Positions 5,485 through 12,074 of a DNA stretch of 25,520 nucleotides are shown piece after piece. The position numbers and the translations under genes were made by a program. Under the pieces are notes generated by a model. The model did not search any database. It worked only from the letters and a program-made list of their open reading frames with translations, and was not told where the DNA came from. Position 1 is the first letter of the stretch. Each line of letters starts with the position of its first letter. The DNA comes from a virus: IMG/VR virus record IMGVR_UViG_3300035459_000215, positions 1-25,520 of that record, one strand, 5' to 3'.

Positions 5485-7829
5485 GCCTCGTCCTCCTTCT
5501 CCGCCTGGTCGGGTTTCGCCTCGGCGCACCGGCTGCACAGATCCGGCTCGACCCACGTACAGGGCCTGCCCGTCGCCTCGACGCACTGCGCGCAGTCCTC
5601 GTCGGTGCACCCACAGACTCGGCAGACCCCGGGGAGGGCCGGGCCGCGACCCTTCCGCTTCTTCCGACCTTGGGCCTGGCCCTGGCCCGCGCCCTTCTTG
5701 GCCGGGCCGGGGTCCACCGCTACGCCGGTTTTGGCGCACGTATCGAGCGAGCAGGCCGAGCACTCCCCCGTGCAGACGGCCTCCTTCGAGCCGGCCGGCT
5801 CCTTGCGCTGGCCGCCCTTATCGTTTTCCGCGATCACGGCCGCCATCGCCTGGGCATCCGCTTGAGCCTTTCCCTCTGCGCCTTTGACCGCCGCATACTC
5901 GGCCGCCGGGTCAAACCCGAATACCGGCCCCAGTAACTCTGCCATTCGGTACGGATCGTCGGCCCTGCACTCCAGGTACCCTGTCCTCGCCGGCTCGGTC
6001 ACCAGCTTCCAAATTTCCTTTTGTCCCCTTTCGGGGTCGCCCTTGGCCCTGGCCTTGAGCACAGCCGCCAAGAGCCTCAACTCTTCGTCCCAGGGCCAGG
6101 CGATCTCGAAGGCCAGGGCGCACAGCAGCACCACGTCCGCCGGCGGCACCGGCTGCCGAGCCAAGTGCTGGCAGAAGCGAGCGAAGACCTCCTCCCGGCG
6201 CTCGGTTTCTTTGTGGCGCTCGATCTCCGCCGCCGTCCGCGGCCGGGGCGCACCCACGCCGGCACGCCCTTTCTTTTCGCCCACCTTCACCCAGAGCACA
6301 TCGCCTTTTTGCCGGCCTTTCTCCTTAGTCCCCACCACGACCAGGCCCGGGATCGCGCCCTTGTCGCCCTCTTTGGCGATCGTGATCCGGTCCGCCGTGA
6401 CCAGCGCCGGCAGGGCCTTTTTCACCCCCCTGACCCTCTCGTCGTAGGCCTCCTCGGCGCTGGGGTTATACTGCTTCGGTGGCTCCGCGAGGGATAGCGG
6501 CACAATCTGGTCGGCCTTGCCCCGCAGGGAGCAGACCGGATCGAGCAGTTTGCGGCCCTTCGTGGGCGCCTGGTACGTCTCCGCAACCTCGAGCGCCCGC
6601 CGTTTGAAATCCTCCCGGATGCTGGCGGCAATGCGATTGTCCCAGCATTTGGAATTCAGGCACCGTTCCTTCCCGCCCGAGGCCTCCTCGGGCGTCTCCG
6701 CGAACAGCAGCGGCTGCACTCCGGTCCGGTCCAGGCACCGCTCGCACCGGGTCCCGGGGCCCGTCGCGAACGGCGCCTTACCCAGATACAACAACTTGAT
6801 CTTGATCTCTCTCTCCAGCGTCCGAATTGACCAGCCGGGCATGGCATAGCCGTTGCCCCCGCGCGCCCGGCGCAGCCACCAGGCCTGCAGAGCGGCCGGC
6901 AGCCGGGCGAGCAGGACCAGGTGCCCGGCCGTCCACTGGCGCCACCGCGGCCGCTCCTCATGGTCCAGCGCCTGCGTGATCTCCTGCTGCCAATCCGCGA
7001 TCAGGCCGCGGGCGATTTGCGCGTGCTGGACGACCCAGGAGGGGGTCCGGCCCAGCTTGGAGGCCACGGCCTCGGCATCCTGGTGGTAGCGGTCCAGCCA
7101 CACGGCCGCCCGTTTGCCCTCCTCCAGCGGGGTCAGATCCTCGTGCAGGTTGCCCATGGCCACGATGTCGTAGGCCAGGTCGTCCGCGATCGTTCCCAGG
7201 TTGCGGACCGGGATGCAGTCCCGGCCCTCCAGCCGGGCCGCCGCCAGGCGGCGGTGCCCGCTGAGGACTTGCAGTACCGGCCGGCCCTCAGCGCTGTGGA
7301 CCTGGCCGCCGGTCTCCGGACGCCGTAACTCCCGCACGGTCACCGGCTCGATGACGCCGTTGGCCCGGATACTGGCCCGCAGCTCCAAGAACCTGGGACT
7401 ATTCGCGACCACCACCCGGGGATTGTCGGGGTGATCCACCAACTGCGCCGTCGGCCAGAGCTCGACCTGGACCACCTCCAGGAAAGGCCTGACCCCCTTC
7501 GGATCTTCCACGCCCGGCGGCGCCGCAAGCCACGGCACCTCCTGCGTCGTCACTCCCGTTTCCCCCGTCACCACGATTTCCGCGCTGGCTTTCCTACGCA
7601 TCGTCAGTCTCCAAAGGGGCGAATGATGATTCGCCCCTATCCATCGTTTCCGTTTCTGGTGGTTGCGGTCGTGCAGGGCCCGGGCCAGGTCTTCCCCGGG
7701 CCCGCAGCCCAGCTCGTACGCCAGCCGCCACCGCTGGCCCAGGCTCAGGCAGGCCACCCGGGCCCGGCAACCGGCCCGCGTGCGGAGGACCGGGCCGGCC
7801 AGGAGAGAGAAAGAGGGAGAGAGGTTCAT
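5481..7829 (-). CDS. ParB/Spo0J-family protein with added Cys-rich domains (782 aa)
   Basis: The ParB N-terminal domain spans about residues 118-275. It includes WPTAQLVDHPDNPR, the box II-like VLSGHRRLAAARLEG (GHRR at 191-194), the NLHEDLTPLEEG segment (227-238) and a helix-turn-helix (AEAVASKLGRTPSWVVQHAQ). A Cys4 unit follows (CERCLDRTGVQPLLF ... RCLNSKCW), as in plasmid and phage ParB relatives. A second Cys-rich module sits near the C terminus (CRVCGCTDEDCAQC ... CTWVEPDLCSRC). No ParA partner is nearby, so a DNA-binding or nuclease/regulatory role is more likely than partition. There are two credible starts: 7829, overlapping the previous stop (ATGA), and ATG 7601, with GGAG eight bases upstream; the latter gives 706 residues. 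Confidence 0.8.
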   Translation of the reverse strand: MNLSPSFSLLAGPVLRTRAGCRARVACLSLGQRWRLAYELGCGPGEDLARALHDRNHQKRKRWIGANHHSPLWRLTMRRKASAEIVVTGETGVTTQEVPWLAAPPGVEDPKGVRPFLEVVQVELWPTAQLVDHPDNPRVVVANSPRFLELRASIRANGVIEPVTVRELRRPETGGQVHSAEGRPVLQVLSGHRRLAAARLEGRDCIPVRNLGTIADDLAYDIVAMGNLHEDLTPLEEGKRAAVWLDRYHQDAEAVASKLGRTPSWVVQHAQIARGLIADWQQEITQALDHEERPRWRQWTAGHLVLLARLPAALQAWWLRRARGGNGYAMPGWSIRTLEREIKIKLLYLGKAPFATGPGTRCERCLDRTGVQPLLFAETPEEASGGKERCLNSKCWDNRIAASIREDFKRRALEVAETYQAPTKGRKLLDPVCSLRGKADQIVPLSLAEPPKQYNPSAEEAYDERVRGVKKALPALVTADRITIAKEGDKGAIPGLVVVGTKEKGRQKGDVLWVKVGEKKGRAGVGAPRPRTAAEIERHKETERREEVFARFCQHLARQPVPPADVVLLCALAFEIAWPWDEELRLLAAVLKARAKGDPERGQKEIWKLVTEPARTGYLECRADDPYRMAELLGPVFGFDPAAEYAAVKGAEGKAQADAQAMAAVIAENDKGGQRKEPAGSKEAVCTGECSACSLDTCAKTGVAVDPGPAKKGAGQGQAQGRKKRKGRGPALPGVCRVCGCTDEDCAQCVEATGRPCTWVEPDLCSRCAEAKPDQAEKEDEA
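7616..7637 (-). promoter_or_regulatory. perfect hairpin / palindrome before internal parB start
   Basis: GGGGCGAAT (7616-7624) and ATTCGCCCC (7629-7637) form a perfect 9-base stem with a 4-base loop. On the minus strand it ends four bases before the GGAG of the start at 7601. Its core closely matches a palindrome at 12449-12464. It could control translation from the inner start or be a protein-binding site. Confidence 0.6.
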
Positions 7830-8107
7830 CCGCCAGCTCCCCCCTCCCGGCTCCGGGCCCGGATCGCCGCGGCCAGATCCTCGGTGTCCATGAACTCATG
7901 CTCGATGTCGTCCAGCAACTCCAGTTCGACCGCCTCTACCTGCGACGCCACGGCGTCGCCGGCGCCCCAGGACTCCGTCCAGACCGCCATCCCATCCGCC
8001 TCGTGCCCTGGCCGCGGGGGACCAAACGCCACAATAATCACTGCCGTGGCCCCGATCTCCTGGGCTACGGTCCGCGCCATTTCCTCGCTCAACTTTTGCA
8101 TGCTCAT
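7826..8107 (-). CDS. hypothetical protein (93 aa)
   Basis: The ATG at 8107 overlaps the stop of the upstream gene (ATGA), and its own stop overlaps the ATG of the ParB-like gene in the same way; the longer frame upstream is therefore rejected. A predicted helix (MSMQKLSEEMARTVAQEIGA) leads into a hydrophobic strand (TAVIIVAFGPP) and a very acidic C-terminal helix (VEAVELELLDDIEHEFMDTE). The N-terminal helix-strand pattern resembles a small alpha/beta fold, but no family is recognised. Confidence 0.65.
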   Translation of the reverse strand: MSMQKLSEEMARTVAQEIGATAVIIVAFGPPRPGHEADGMAVWTESWGAGDAVASQVEAVELELLDDIEHEFMDTEDLAAAIRARSREGGAGG

Positions 8108-8493
8108 CCTTCCCGCGCCGCCTTGATCTGCTGCGCCGTTGCCAGTTGCGCCGCCTGTTCCCAGCCGGGACAAAGGGCCCCGGTCTGGTCGTTGTGCATC
8201 ATCGGGTAGCGCTTTTGGTCAATGATGCGCGAGCCCGTCACCGCCCCGCAGCGGGAGCAGGCGGCCTTCTGCCATGATTTCGAGACCTGGCCGGTCGCCT
8301 TCGGGCTCCGCCGCCGCTGCCCGAGCGTAACCACGCGACCGCCTTGTGCCTCCCGAAGGGAGGGTCCCTCCGCGGGTCCGGCAGGCGCCGGCCCGCCCGC
8401 GATCTGCACGCAAATCGCTACGATCCTGTCCTCCGCCGCCCGCTGCTGGGCGAACGCCTCATCCAACTGCAACAACAGTCCCTTGTCCAACAT
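8104..8493 (-). CDS. hypothetical protein with one CxxC pair (129 aa)
   Basis: The ATG at 8493 is preceded by AAGGAG nine bases upstream; the longer upstream frame crosses the neighbouring gene and is rejected. The N-terminal helix (GLLLQLDEAFAQQRAAEDRI) is followed by a Gly/Pro linker and a C-terminal part with CSRCG and a later Cys (ALCPGWEQ). Three Cys and nearby His residues could hold a metal, but the pattern matches nothing I know. It overlaps the next gene by four bases. Confidence 0.6.
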   Translation of the reverse strand: MLDKGLLLQLDEAFAQQRAAEDRIVAICVQIAGGPAPAGPAEGPSLREAQGGRVVTLGQRRRSPKATGQVSKSWQKAACSRCGAVTGSRIIDQKRYPMMHNDQTGALCPGWEQAAQLATAQQIKAAREG

Positions 8494-8533
8494 GATCCTT
8501 GTCTCCTTATTTTCCGTGCCGCGCCCGGCTCGA

Positions 8534-8863
8534 TCACCGCGCCGGCAAATAGTCGCCCCTGCTGTTCCGGATGTACCCGCTGCCGGGCCCGGGAACGTAG
8601 ACCCCATCGTCGGCCAGGACCCAGTGGCTGTCCTCGGGCGGGGTCTCGAATTTGAAGAACTTGCCCAGCGCATTCGCCAGGAGGTCGTCATCGGGATCCT
8701 CCTGGGAGAGGATCGTCTTGAGCTTATACTGCCACCAGTCCCGGCGACAGCGCGTGCGCCAAGCATCCGCCTTTTGCAGCATCCACTCGTAGCCCCGGCG
8801 GCGCCCGGCCCGCAGGGCCGCCAGGAACGCCGAGAGCATCAGATTCGCCAACCACGCCTTCAT
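8534..8863 (-). CDS. hypothetical protein with hydrophobic N terminus (109 aa)
   Basis: First gene after the terminator at 8883-8910. ATG 8863 has AAGGTGG upstream. The protein starts MKAWLANLMLSAFLAALRAG, a short hydrophobic or amphipathic helix that could be a weak membrane anchor, then becomes very basic and Trp-rich (RRGYEWMLQKADAWRTRCRR DWWQYKLK), and ends in a Gly/Tyr-rich segment (DDGVYVPGPGSGYIRNSRGD). No family is recognised. Confidence 0.6.
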   Translation of the reverse strand: MKAWLANLMLSAFLAALRAGRRRGYEWMLQKADAWRTRCRRDWWQYKLKTILSQEDPDDDLLANALGKFFKFETPPEDSHWVLADDGVYVPGPGSGYIRNSRGDYLPAR

Positions 8864-8882
8864 GGGTGCACCACCTTTCAGG

Positions 8883-8910
8883 AAAAGCCGGGGCGCGAAA
8901 CCGCCCCGGC
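8883..8910 (-). terminator. rho-independent terminator after the outer-membrane-like gene
   Basis: GCCGGGGCG (read 8910-8902 on the minus strand) pairs perfectly with CGCCCCGGC (8895-8887) around a 6-base loop, followed by UUUU (8886-8883). It lies 24 bases after the stop of the outer-membrane-like gene, so that gene can be expressed as the end of a separate transcript. Confidence 0.8.
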
Positions 8911-8933
8911 CTCGGAGGAGAGTGTTTGAAAGC

Positions 8934-9488
8934 TCAGAATTTGCGCCGCAGGCCAATCACCACCGTCTGCGTATTGGCCCGCTCGCCCCACATATCGTGA
9001 TCGTACTCCGCCACCGTCTGCCACACCCGCGACGGGAACGAGAGGACGCCTCCCACCAGCCAACCGGCGCTCCAATCGTAGTACCGCCAGCCGTACTGGC
9101 CGTAGAGACCCCCGTAGATGTCCCCATCGGGCAGGGTCGCTCCGCCGATCAGGCGGGACAGCAGCGAGGCATCGAGGGCGTGGGCCAGGAGATAGCCGCG
9201 CAGCGCCCACGCCGCCCCGGCACTGTCCAGGCCATCCGAGTGCATCAGGCCGACCGCCGGCTCCAGCCAGGACAGCCAGCCGCCGCTCCCGAAATCGTAC
9301 CCCGCGCGCAATTCCTCGCTCTGGCCGAAAACGGGGTTCGCCCCCAGGAGGGCCCAGCCCGTGACGCCCGCCGCGGCCCCGTTGGGATCAGCGCCGCCGG
9401 CGGCCGCCGGCGCCACGAGGGCCGCGGACAACAGGATCAGCGCCGGCGCGATCGCCCTGAACCACACATGCATCCGTTCACCGTTCAT
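8934..9488 (-). CDS. secreted, outer-membrane-barrel-like protein (184 aa)
   Basis: ATG 9488 has AAAGGA five bases upstream and overlaps the preceding stop (ATGA). A clear signal peptide is visible: MHVWFRAIAPALILLSAALV, then APAAAGGA with a likely cleavage after AAA or AAG. The mature part alternates polar and aromatic/aliphatic residues in strand-sized blocks (GYLLAHALDASLL; DIYGGLYGQYGWRYYDWSAG; TQTVVIGLRRKF) and ends in Phe, the usual signal for the outer-membrane assembly machinery. In a phage this would suggest alteration of the host surface during lysogeny, for example receptor masking. The barrel call is inferred; a periplasmic protein is the main alternative. Confidence 0.6.
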   Translation of the reverse strand: MNGERMHVWFRAIAPALILLSAALVAPAAAGGADPNGAAAGVTGWALLGANPVFGQSEELRAGYDFGSGGWLSWLEPAVGLMHSDGLDSAGAAWALRGYLLAHALDASLLSRLIGGATLPDGDIYGGLYGQYGWRYYDWSAGWLVGGVLSFPSRVWQTVAEYDHDMWGERANTQTVVIGLRRKF

Positions 9489-9712
9489 GAGATTCCTTTC
9501 TGCAAAGGTCCCGCCGTTGCGGCGGGACGGGACATCGGTCCACACGACCGCTCAAATTGCTCGCACAAATCGCACCCGGGCGGACAGATGCCCGGTTCCT
9601 CCTGCCGCACGCAGGACTGGCCGCTGCCTCGGACCGGCACCAGGTGTTCCGGCGTCGCCGTCCCGCCCCAGACGTCGATATCCTGCCCGCTGTTGTCAGC
9701 GCCCGCGCTCAC
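9485..9712 (-). CDS. small Cys-rich protein (75 aa)
   Basis: Starts at a GTG overlapping the stop of the upstream gene (GTGA) and ends overlapping the start of the outer-membrane-like gene (ATGA). Five Cys lie close together (CVRQEEPGICPPGCDLCEQF, then ERSC), a likely zinc or disulphide-bonded knot. There is no signal peptide, which favours metal binding in the cytoplasm. The family is not recognised. Confidence 0.55.
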   Translation of the reverse strand: MSAGADNSGQDIDVWGGTATPEHLVPVRGSGQSCVRQEEPGICPPGCDLCEQFERSCGPMSRPAATAGPLQKGIS

Positions 9713-10200
9713 GTCAACACCATCTCCATCTGCCGTCCCGCCGTCCGAACGGGCAGCGGTTTGCCCGGCAGGGGTTTCGCGATGCCGATGGACCGACGCC
9801 GCAGGCGGTCCGCGTGCACCGCATCCATCTGCGCCCGCAGGCTGGTCCAGGCCTGCCGGGCGCGAATCCGCCGGGCATCCTGCGCCGCGTTAAACTCCTG
9901 CACCCTCATGATCAGGTCCTTGGCCAGCGGCGGCCGCACATGGCAGACCACCGCCTCGACCACGCACCAGCACGCCAGGATCAGGGCCGCCTCCTGGAGG
10001 AGATCGCGCTGCGGATCCGGCAGAACCACCGGCAATACCAGGGCCTCGGTCCGGGGCGGCTCCGTGTCGTACGTCGCCAGGCAATCCAGCCACCAGGTGT
10101 CGGCCTGGTCCCACCGTGTCGTCGGCAGCCGGATCAGCCCGGTCAGCTCGCCCCGCTCGGGCTCATAGCGAATTTGCGCTGGGACCAGGACCGGAAACAT
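9709..10200 (-). CDS. hypothetical protein (163 aa)
   Basis: ATG 10200 has a strong AAGGAGG upstream. The N-terminal third looks beta-rich (FPVLVPAQIRYEPERGELTG). A hydrophobic segment in the middle (LLQEAALILACWCVVEAVVC) could be one membrane-spanning or buried helix. The C-terminal half is a basic helical region (VQEFNAAQDARRIRARQAW ... LRRRSIG). The function is unknown. Confidence 0.6.
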   Translation of the reverse strand: MFPVLVPAQIRYEPERGELTGLIRLPTTRWDQADTWWLDCLATYDTEPPRTEALVLPVVLPDPQRDLLQEAALILACWCVVEAVVCHVRPPLAKDLIMRVQEFNAAQDARRIRARQAWTSLRAQMDAVHADRLRRRSIGIAKPLPGKPLPVRTAGRQMEMVLT

Positions 10201-10218
10201 CAGAGGTCCTCCTTCATC

Positions 10219-10350
10219 TCACTTGCCTCCCGTCAGGGCGATCGTCGCCAGGTAGGCGACCAGGCCCCAGACGCCCATGCAGCTCAGCAGCAACAGAAGC
10301 ATCACGACGGCGTGGCTCGTACTCCAATCTCCGCTGCGATCACCATCCAT
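10219..10350 (-). CDS. 43-residue single-span membrane protein
   Basis: ATG 10350 has GGGAG seven bases upstream. Twelve polar residues precede a long hydrophobic stretch (AVVMLLLLLSCMGVWGLVAY, then LATIAL) and a short GGK tail. Small one-span proteins like this occur in phage lysis and exclusion roles, but it is far from the lysis genes. It leads the 43-residue / 163-residue / Cys-rich / outer-membrane-like gene set that ends at the terminator at 8883. The longer upstream frame runs through a large hairpin and is rejected. Confidence 0.6.
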   Translation of the reverse strand: MDGDRSGDWSTSHAVVMLLLLLSCMGVWGLVAYLATIALTGGK

Positions 10351-10361
10351 AGTGTTCTCCC

Positions 10362-10401
10362 GGCGCCCCCGACCCGGCCTCCCTGCCGGGTCGGGGGCGC
10401 C
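10362..10401. other. 17-base-pair perfect hairpin before the 43-residue gene
   Basis: The left arm 10362-10378 (GGCGCCCCCGACCCGGC) is exactly complementary to the right arm 10385-10401, with a 6-base loop. It ends directly against the GGGAG ribosome-binding site of the gene starting at 10350 on the minus strand. There is no T-run, so it looks like a leader or protein-binding structure rather than a terminator. A smaller hairpin (GCCTCC/GGAGGC, 10419-10435) lies just upstream. Confidence 0.7.
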
Positions 10402-10447
10402 AACTCCTGTACGCGGCCGCCTCCCTCCTGGAGGCCTGCCGCTCCGC

Positions 10448-10478
10448 AAAAAACCACCCGGCGGGCAGAGACCCGCCG
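10448..10478 (-). terminator. probable terminator downstream of the integrase
   Basis: On the minus strand CGGCGGG (10478-10472) pairs with CCCGCCG (10465-10459), then GGUGG, then six U residues (10453-10448). The five bases between stem and U-run make it less than ideal. It would end integrase transcripts before the 43-residue gene. Confidence 0.55.
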
Positions 10479-10620
10479 CGACATTGTTGGCATAGGGAAG
10501 AAGCACTGCGGTTTCCAATTGATGATTGCGAAAATGTCGCCGTTATCGAAGAGCTTGCGGCCGGCCAAAGCGGCCTTGCCAAACTGCGCGACTCTTGGCC
10601 CCGCGCCAACCGGCGGTTGG

Positions 10621-10667
10621 CTTGCATGGGGTGCAAGAGGTCGGTGGTTCAAGTCCACTCGCCCCGA
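10621..10667 (+). other. 3' part of a tRNA-Pro(GGG) gene: probable phage attachment core
   Basis: From 10621 the sequence is a tRNA from the anticodon stem onward. The anticodon arm is CTTGC-ATGGGGT-GCAAG (anticodon GGG at 10628-10630), the variable loop AGGTC, the T arm GGTGG-TTCAAGT-CCACT, the acceptor 3' strand CGCCCCG and the discriminator A10667. Upstream there is no acceptor or D arm. Phages that integrate in a tRNA gene carry exactly such a 3' fragment so that the host gene is rebuilt. The integrase gene ends 45 bases away. With phage genes on both sides, this is better read as attP than as a prophage end. The 7-base anticodon loop between its inverted stems is the likely crossover region. 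Confidence 0.75.
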
Positions 10668-10692
10668 ATGGTTCAAGTCCACCCGGTCCGAA
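10645..10692 (+). repeat. 24-base tandem duplication of the tRNA 3' end
   Basis: 10645-10668 and 10669-10692 are adjacent 24-base units that agree at 21 positions. Both start TGGTTCAAGTCCAC and end CCGAA. The first is the T arm and acceptor 3' end of the tRNA-Pro fragment; the second repeats it immediately downstream with three changes. Confidence 0.85.
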
Positions 10693-10712
10693 AGGACTAC
10701 GTGGGGCCTGGG

Positions 10713-11759
10713 TCACGCACCCAGGCGGCTAAGGCGCGCCGTTCCTGAGACCCGCGCCTTTTCTATTGCGCTGGCCTCGGGGGCCAGGTACTTCTCGGTC
10801 GTCTCCAGGCTGCTATGTCCCATCATGCCCTGGACGCTGCGGATATCCACCCCGTCCCGCAGGCTGTTCGTCGCGAACGTGCACCGCAGGTGCTTCTGGG
10901 ACAAGCCGGTCGTCCCGGCCTCCTCCCGGATCCGCCGGAAGGGCCGCCAGTTTTCGTCCAGGCAATCCCGGATCCGGTCCGTCAGCCGGCCCCGGGAGCG
11001 CAGGTACATCAGATAGGCGTAGCGGTCCGCACTCAGGAGCAGGTACGGCTGCGCCGGCGGCAGAATCGTACGCCGGTACTCCAGGACCGCGCGGGCCTGC
11101 TGCACCAGCGGCACCCGCCGCCAGTCATCATCCTTGGGATCCCAGGCCACCGTGGCCTCGGTCTCCGCGTGGCTCTGGACGATAATCTGGTCCGCGTCCC
11201 AATCGACGTCGGCCGCCAGCAGATGAAAGGCCTCCGAGCGCCGCAGACCGGCGGTCGCCATGACGAGAACCCGGCCCTCCGTCAGGCGCTCATCCTGGAC
11301 CTGGCGGGCGGCCGCCAGCAGGGCGCCGAGCTTCTGGTCGCTGTAGACGCCCACCGGCTTACGAGGGACCTTGATCCGGGGCAGGTACTGCCACTGATCG
11401 TAGTCCGCCCGCTCCGCGATCGCGACAGTCCGGAAAGGCGACCGGACCATCTTGAGATAGCTGGCCGCCGTGACCGGTTTGAATCCGCGTTCCAGGCCCT
11501 GGCGGGCCCGGGGCGGCATCTGGTTGAGGCGGCTGACCTGGTCGATCGTCTGCGGATGGAATCCTCCGAGGAGAGCCGCTCGATACGCCACGGCGTCATC
11601 GAGACCGAATTCTCCCAACGGCCGATCCCCGCAGACGGCGATCAGTTGCTCAAACGCCAGGTGCCGGATATAGCGCGTGCCTGCCTCCTGTTCGGGATGC
11701 GTTTCGTCAAATCGTTGTAACAGTTGTGATAGAGTGATGGCGCTGCTGTCCTGTGTCAT
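10713..11759 (-). CDS. int: tyrosine-family site-specific integrase
   Basis: A 348-residue phage integrase that would recombine the phage with a host tRNA-Pro gene. The N-terminal half is an arm/core-binding region (SAM-like helices, about residues 8-125). In the catalytic domain I see Arg173 (ATAGLRRSEAFHLL), Lys209 in the beta-hairpin (DPKDDDWRRVPL), the box II segment KHLRCTFATNSL with Arg292, His315 (MMGHSSLETTEKY) and the nucleophile Tyr324. The canonical HxLR histidine is a Lys (K289-H-L-R292). The ATG has AAAGGAGGG upstream and overlaps one arm of an inverted repeat. A hairpin (CCTGGGT/ACCCAGG, 10707-10725) covers the stop codon. The adjacent tRNA fragment supports the role. Confidence 0.93.
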   Translation of the reverse strand: MTQDSSAITLSQLLQRFDETHPEQEAGTRYIRHLAFEQLIAVCGDRPLGEFGLDDAVAYRAALLGGFHPQTIDQVSRLNQMPPRARQGLERGFKPVTAASYLKMVRSPFRTVAIAERADYDQWQYLPRIKVPRKPVGVYSDQKLGALLAAARQVQDERLTEGRVLVMATAGLRRSEAFHLLAADVDWDADQIIVQSHAETEATVAWDPKDDDWRRVPLVQQARAVLEYRRTILPPAQPYLLLSADRYAYLMYLRSRGRLTDRIRDCLDENWRPFRRIREEAGTTGLSQKHLRCTFATNSLRDGVDIRSVQGMMGHSSLETTEKYLAPEASAIEKARVSGTARLSRLGA

Positions 11760-11844
11760 AAATGCCCTCCTTTCTCAGCTTCGGACAGCCGCAAGCTCGT
11801 CGGGGCGTCCGAGGACGCCCCGTCGGCCTACAGCTTATGACACA
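11752..11844. promoter_or_regulatory. integrase leader with inverted repeats
   Basis: TGTGTCATAA (11752-11761) covers the integrase start codon and is exactly complementary to TTATGACACA (11835-11844), 73 bases away. Between them GGGGCGTC (11802-11809) and GACGCCCC (11814-11821) make a further perfect stem. The long arms could be binding sites for a regulator or for the integrase itself. No convincing -35/-10 pair is visible on the minus strand here. Confidence 0.5.
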
Positions 11845-11993
11845 ACACAGCAAGCACGCCAGGAAAAAATGCACCACCCCGATTGCTTCTTCCCTATGGA
11901 CTTGTGAAAGAGCACCCCGCGGGGCCACCGCGAGAAAGAGGGCCCGGGACGCCAGTCGGCGCCCCGGGTCTTGGTTGAGGCCCCGGGAGGGGA

Positions 11994-12067
11994 CTGCGGC
12001 GGCCGGAATCGAACCGGCGAGATGTCGAGGACTTGGGACCCCGGCCGCTCACCAGAGCAGCGCCGCA
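11994..12067 (-). tRNA. tRNA-like element, possibly degenerate tRNA (CCC-containing loop)
   Basis: On the minus strand TGCGGCG (12067-12061) pairs fully with CGCCGCA (12001-11995). The T arm GCCGG-TTCGATT-CCGGC is perfect and the total length is 74 bases, as for a tRNA. The middle is abnormal: the D arm is GCTC-TGGT-GAGC with only four loop bases, the best anticodon stem CGGGG/CCTCG encloses eight bases (TCCCAAGT), three bases link the D and anticodon arms, and the variable region is seven bases. If T is position 33 the anticodon is CCC (Gly). It could be a decayed tRNA, an unusual phage tRNA or a tRNA mimic. It lies between the stop of the 115-residue gene and the integrase. Confidence 0.5.
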
Positions 12068-12074
12068 TTTAGGA

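Noticed and set aside
5481-7829. A plasmid-type partition system (phage-plasmid)
   Set aside because: Only a ParB-like protein is visible; there is no ParA and no array of centromere-like repeats, and an integrase with attachment core is present.
10302-10682. Minus-strand frame of 126 codons through the attachment core
   Set aside because: Its start reads through the duplicated tRNA 3' end (the familiar DLNHRP-type tRNA shadow) and the rest crosses terminator and hairpins.
9361-11016. Plus-strand open frame of 551 codons
   Set aside because: Crosses the outer-membrane-like gene, the attachment core and the integrase in antisense; runs through a tRNA fragment and several hairpins.
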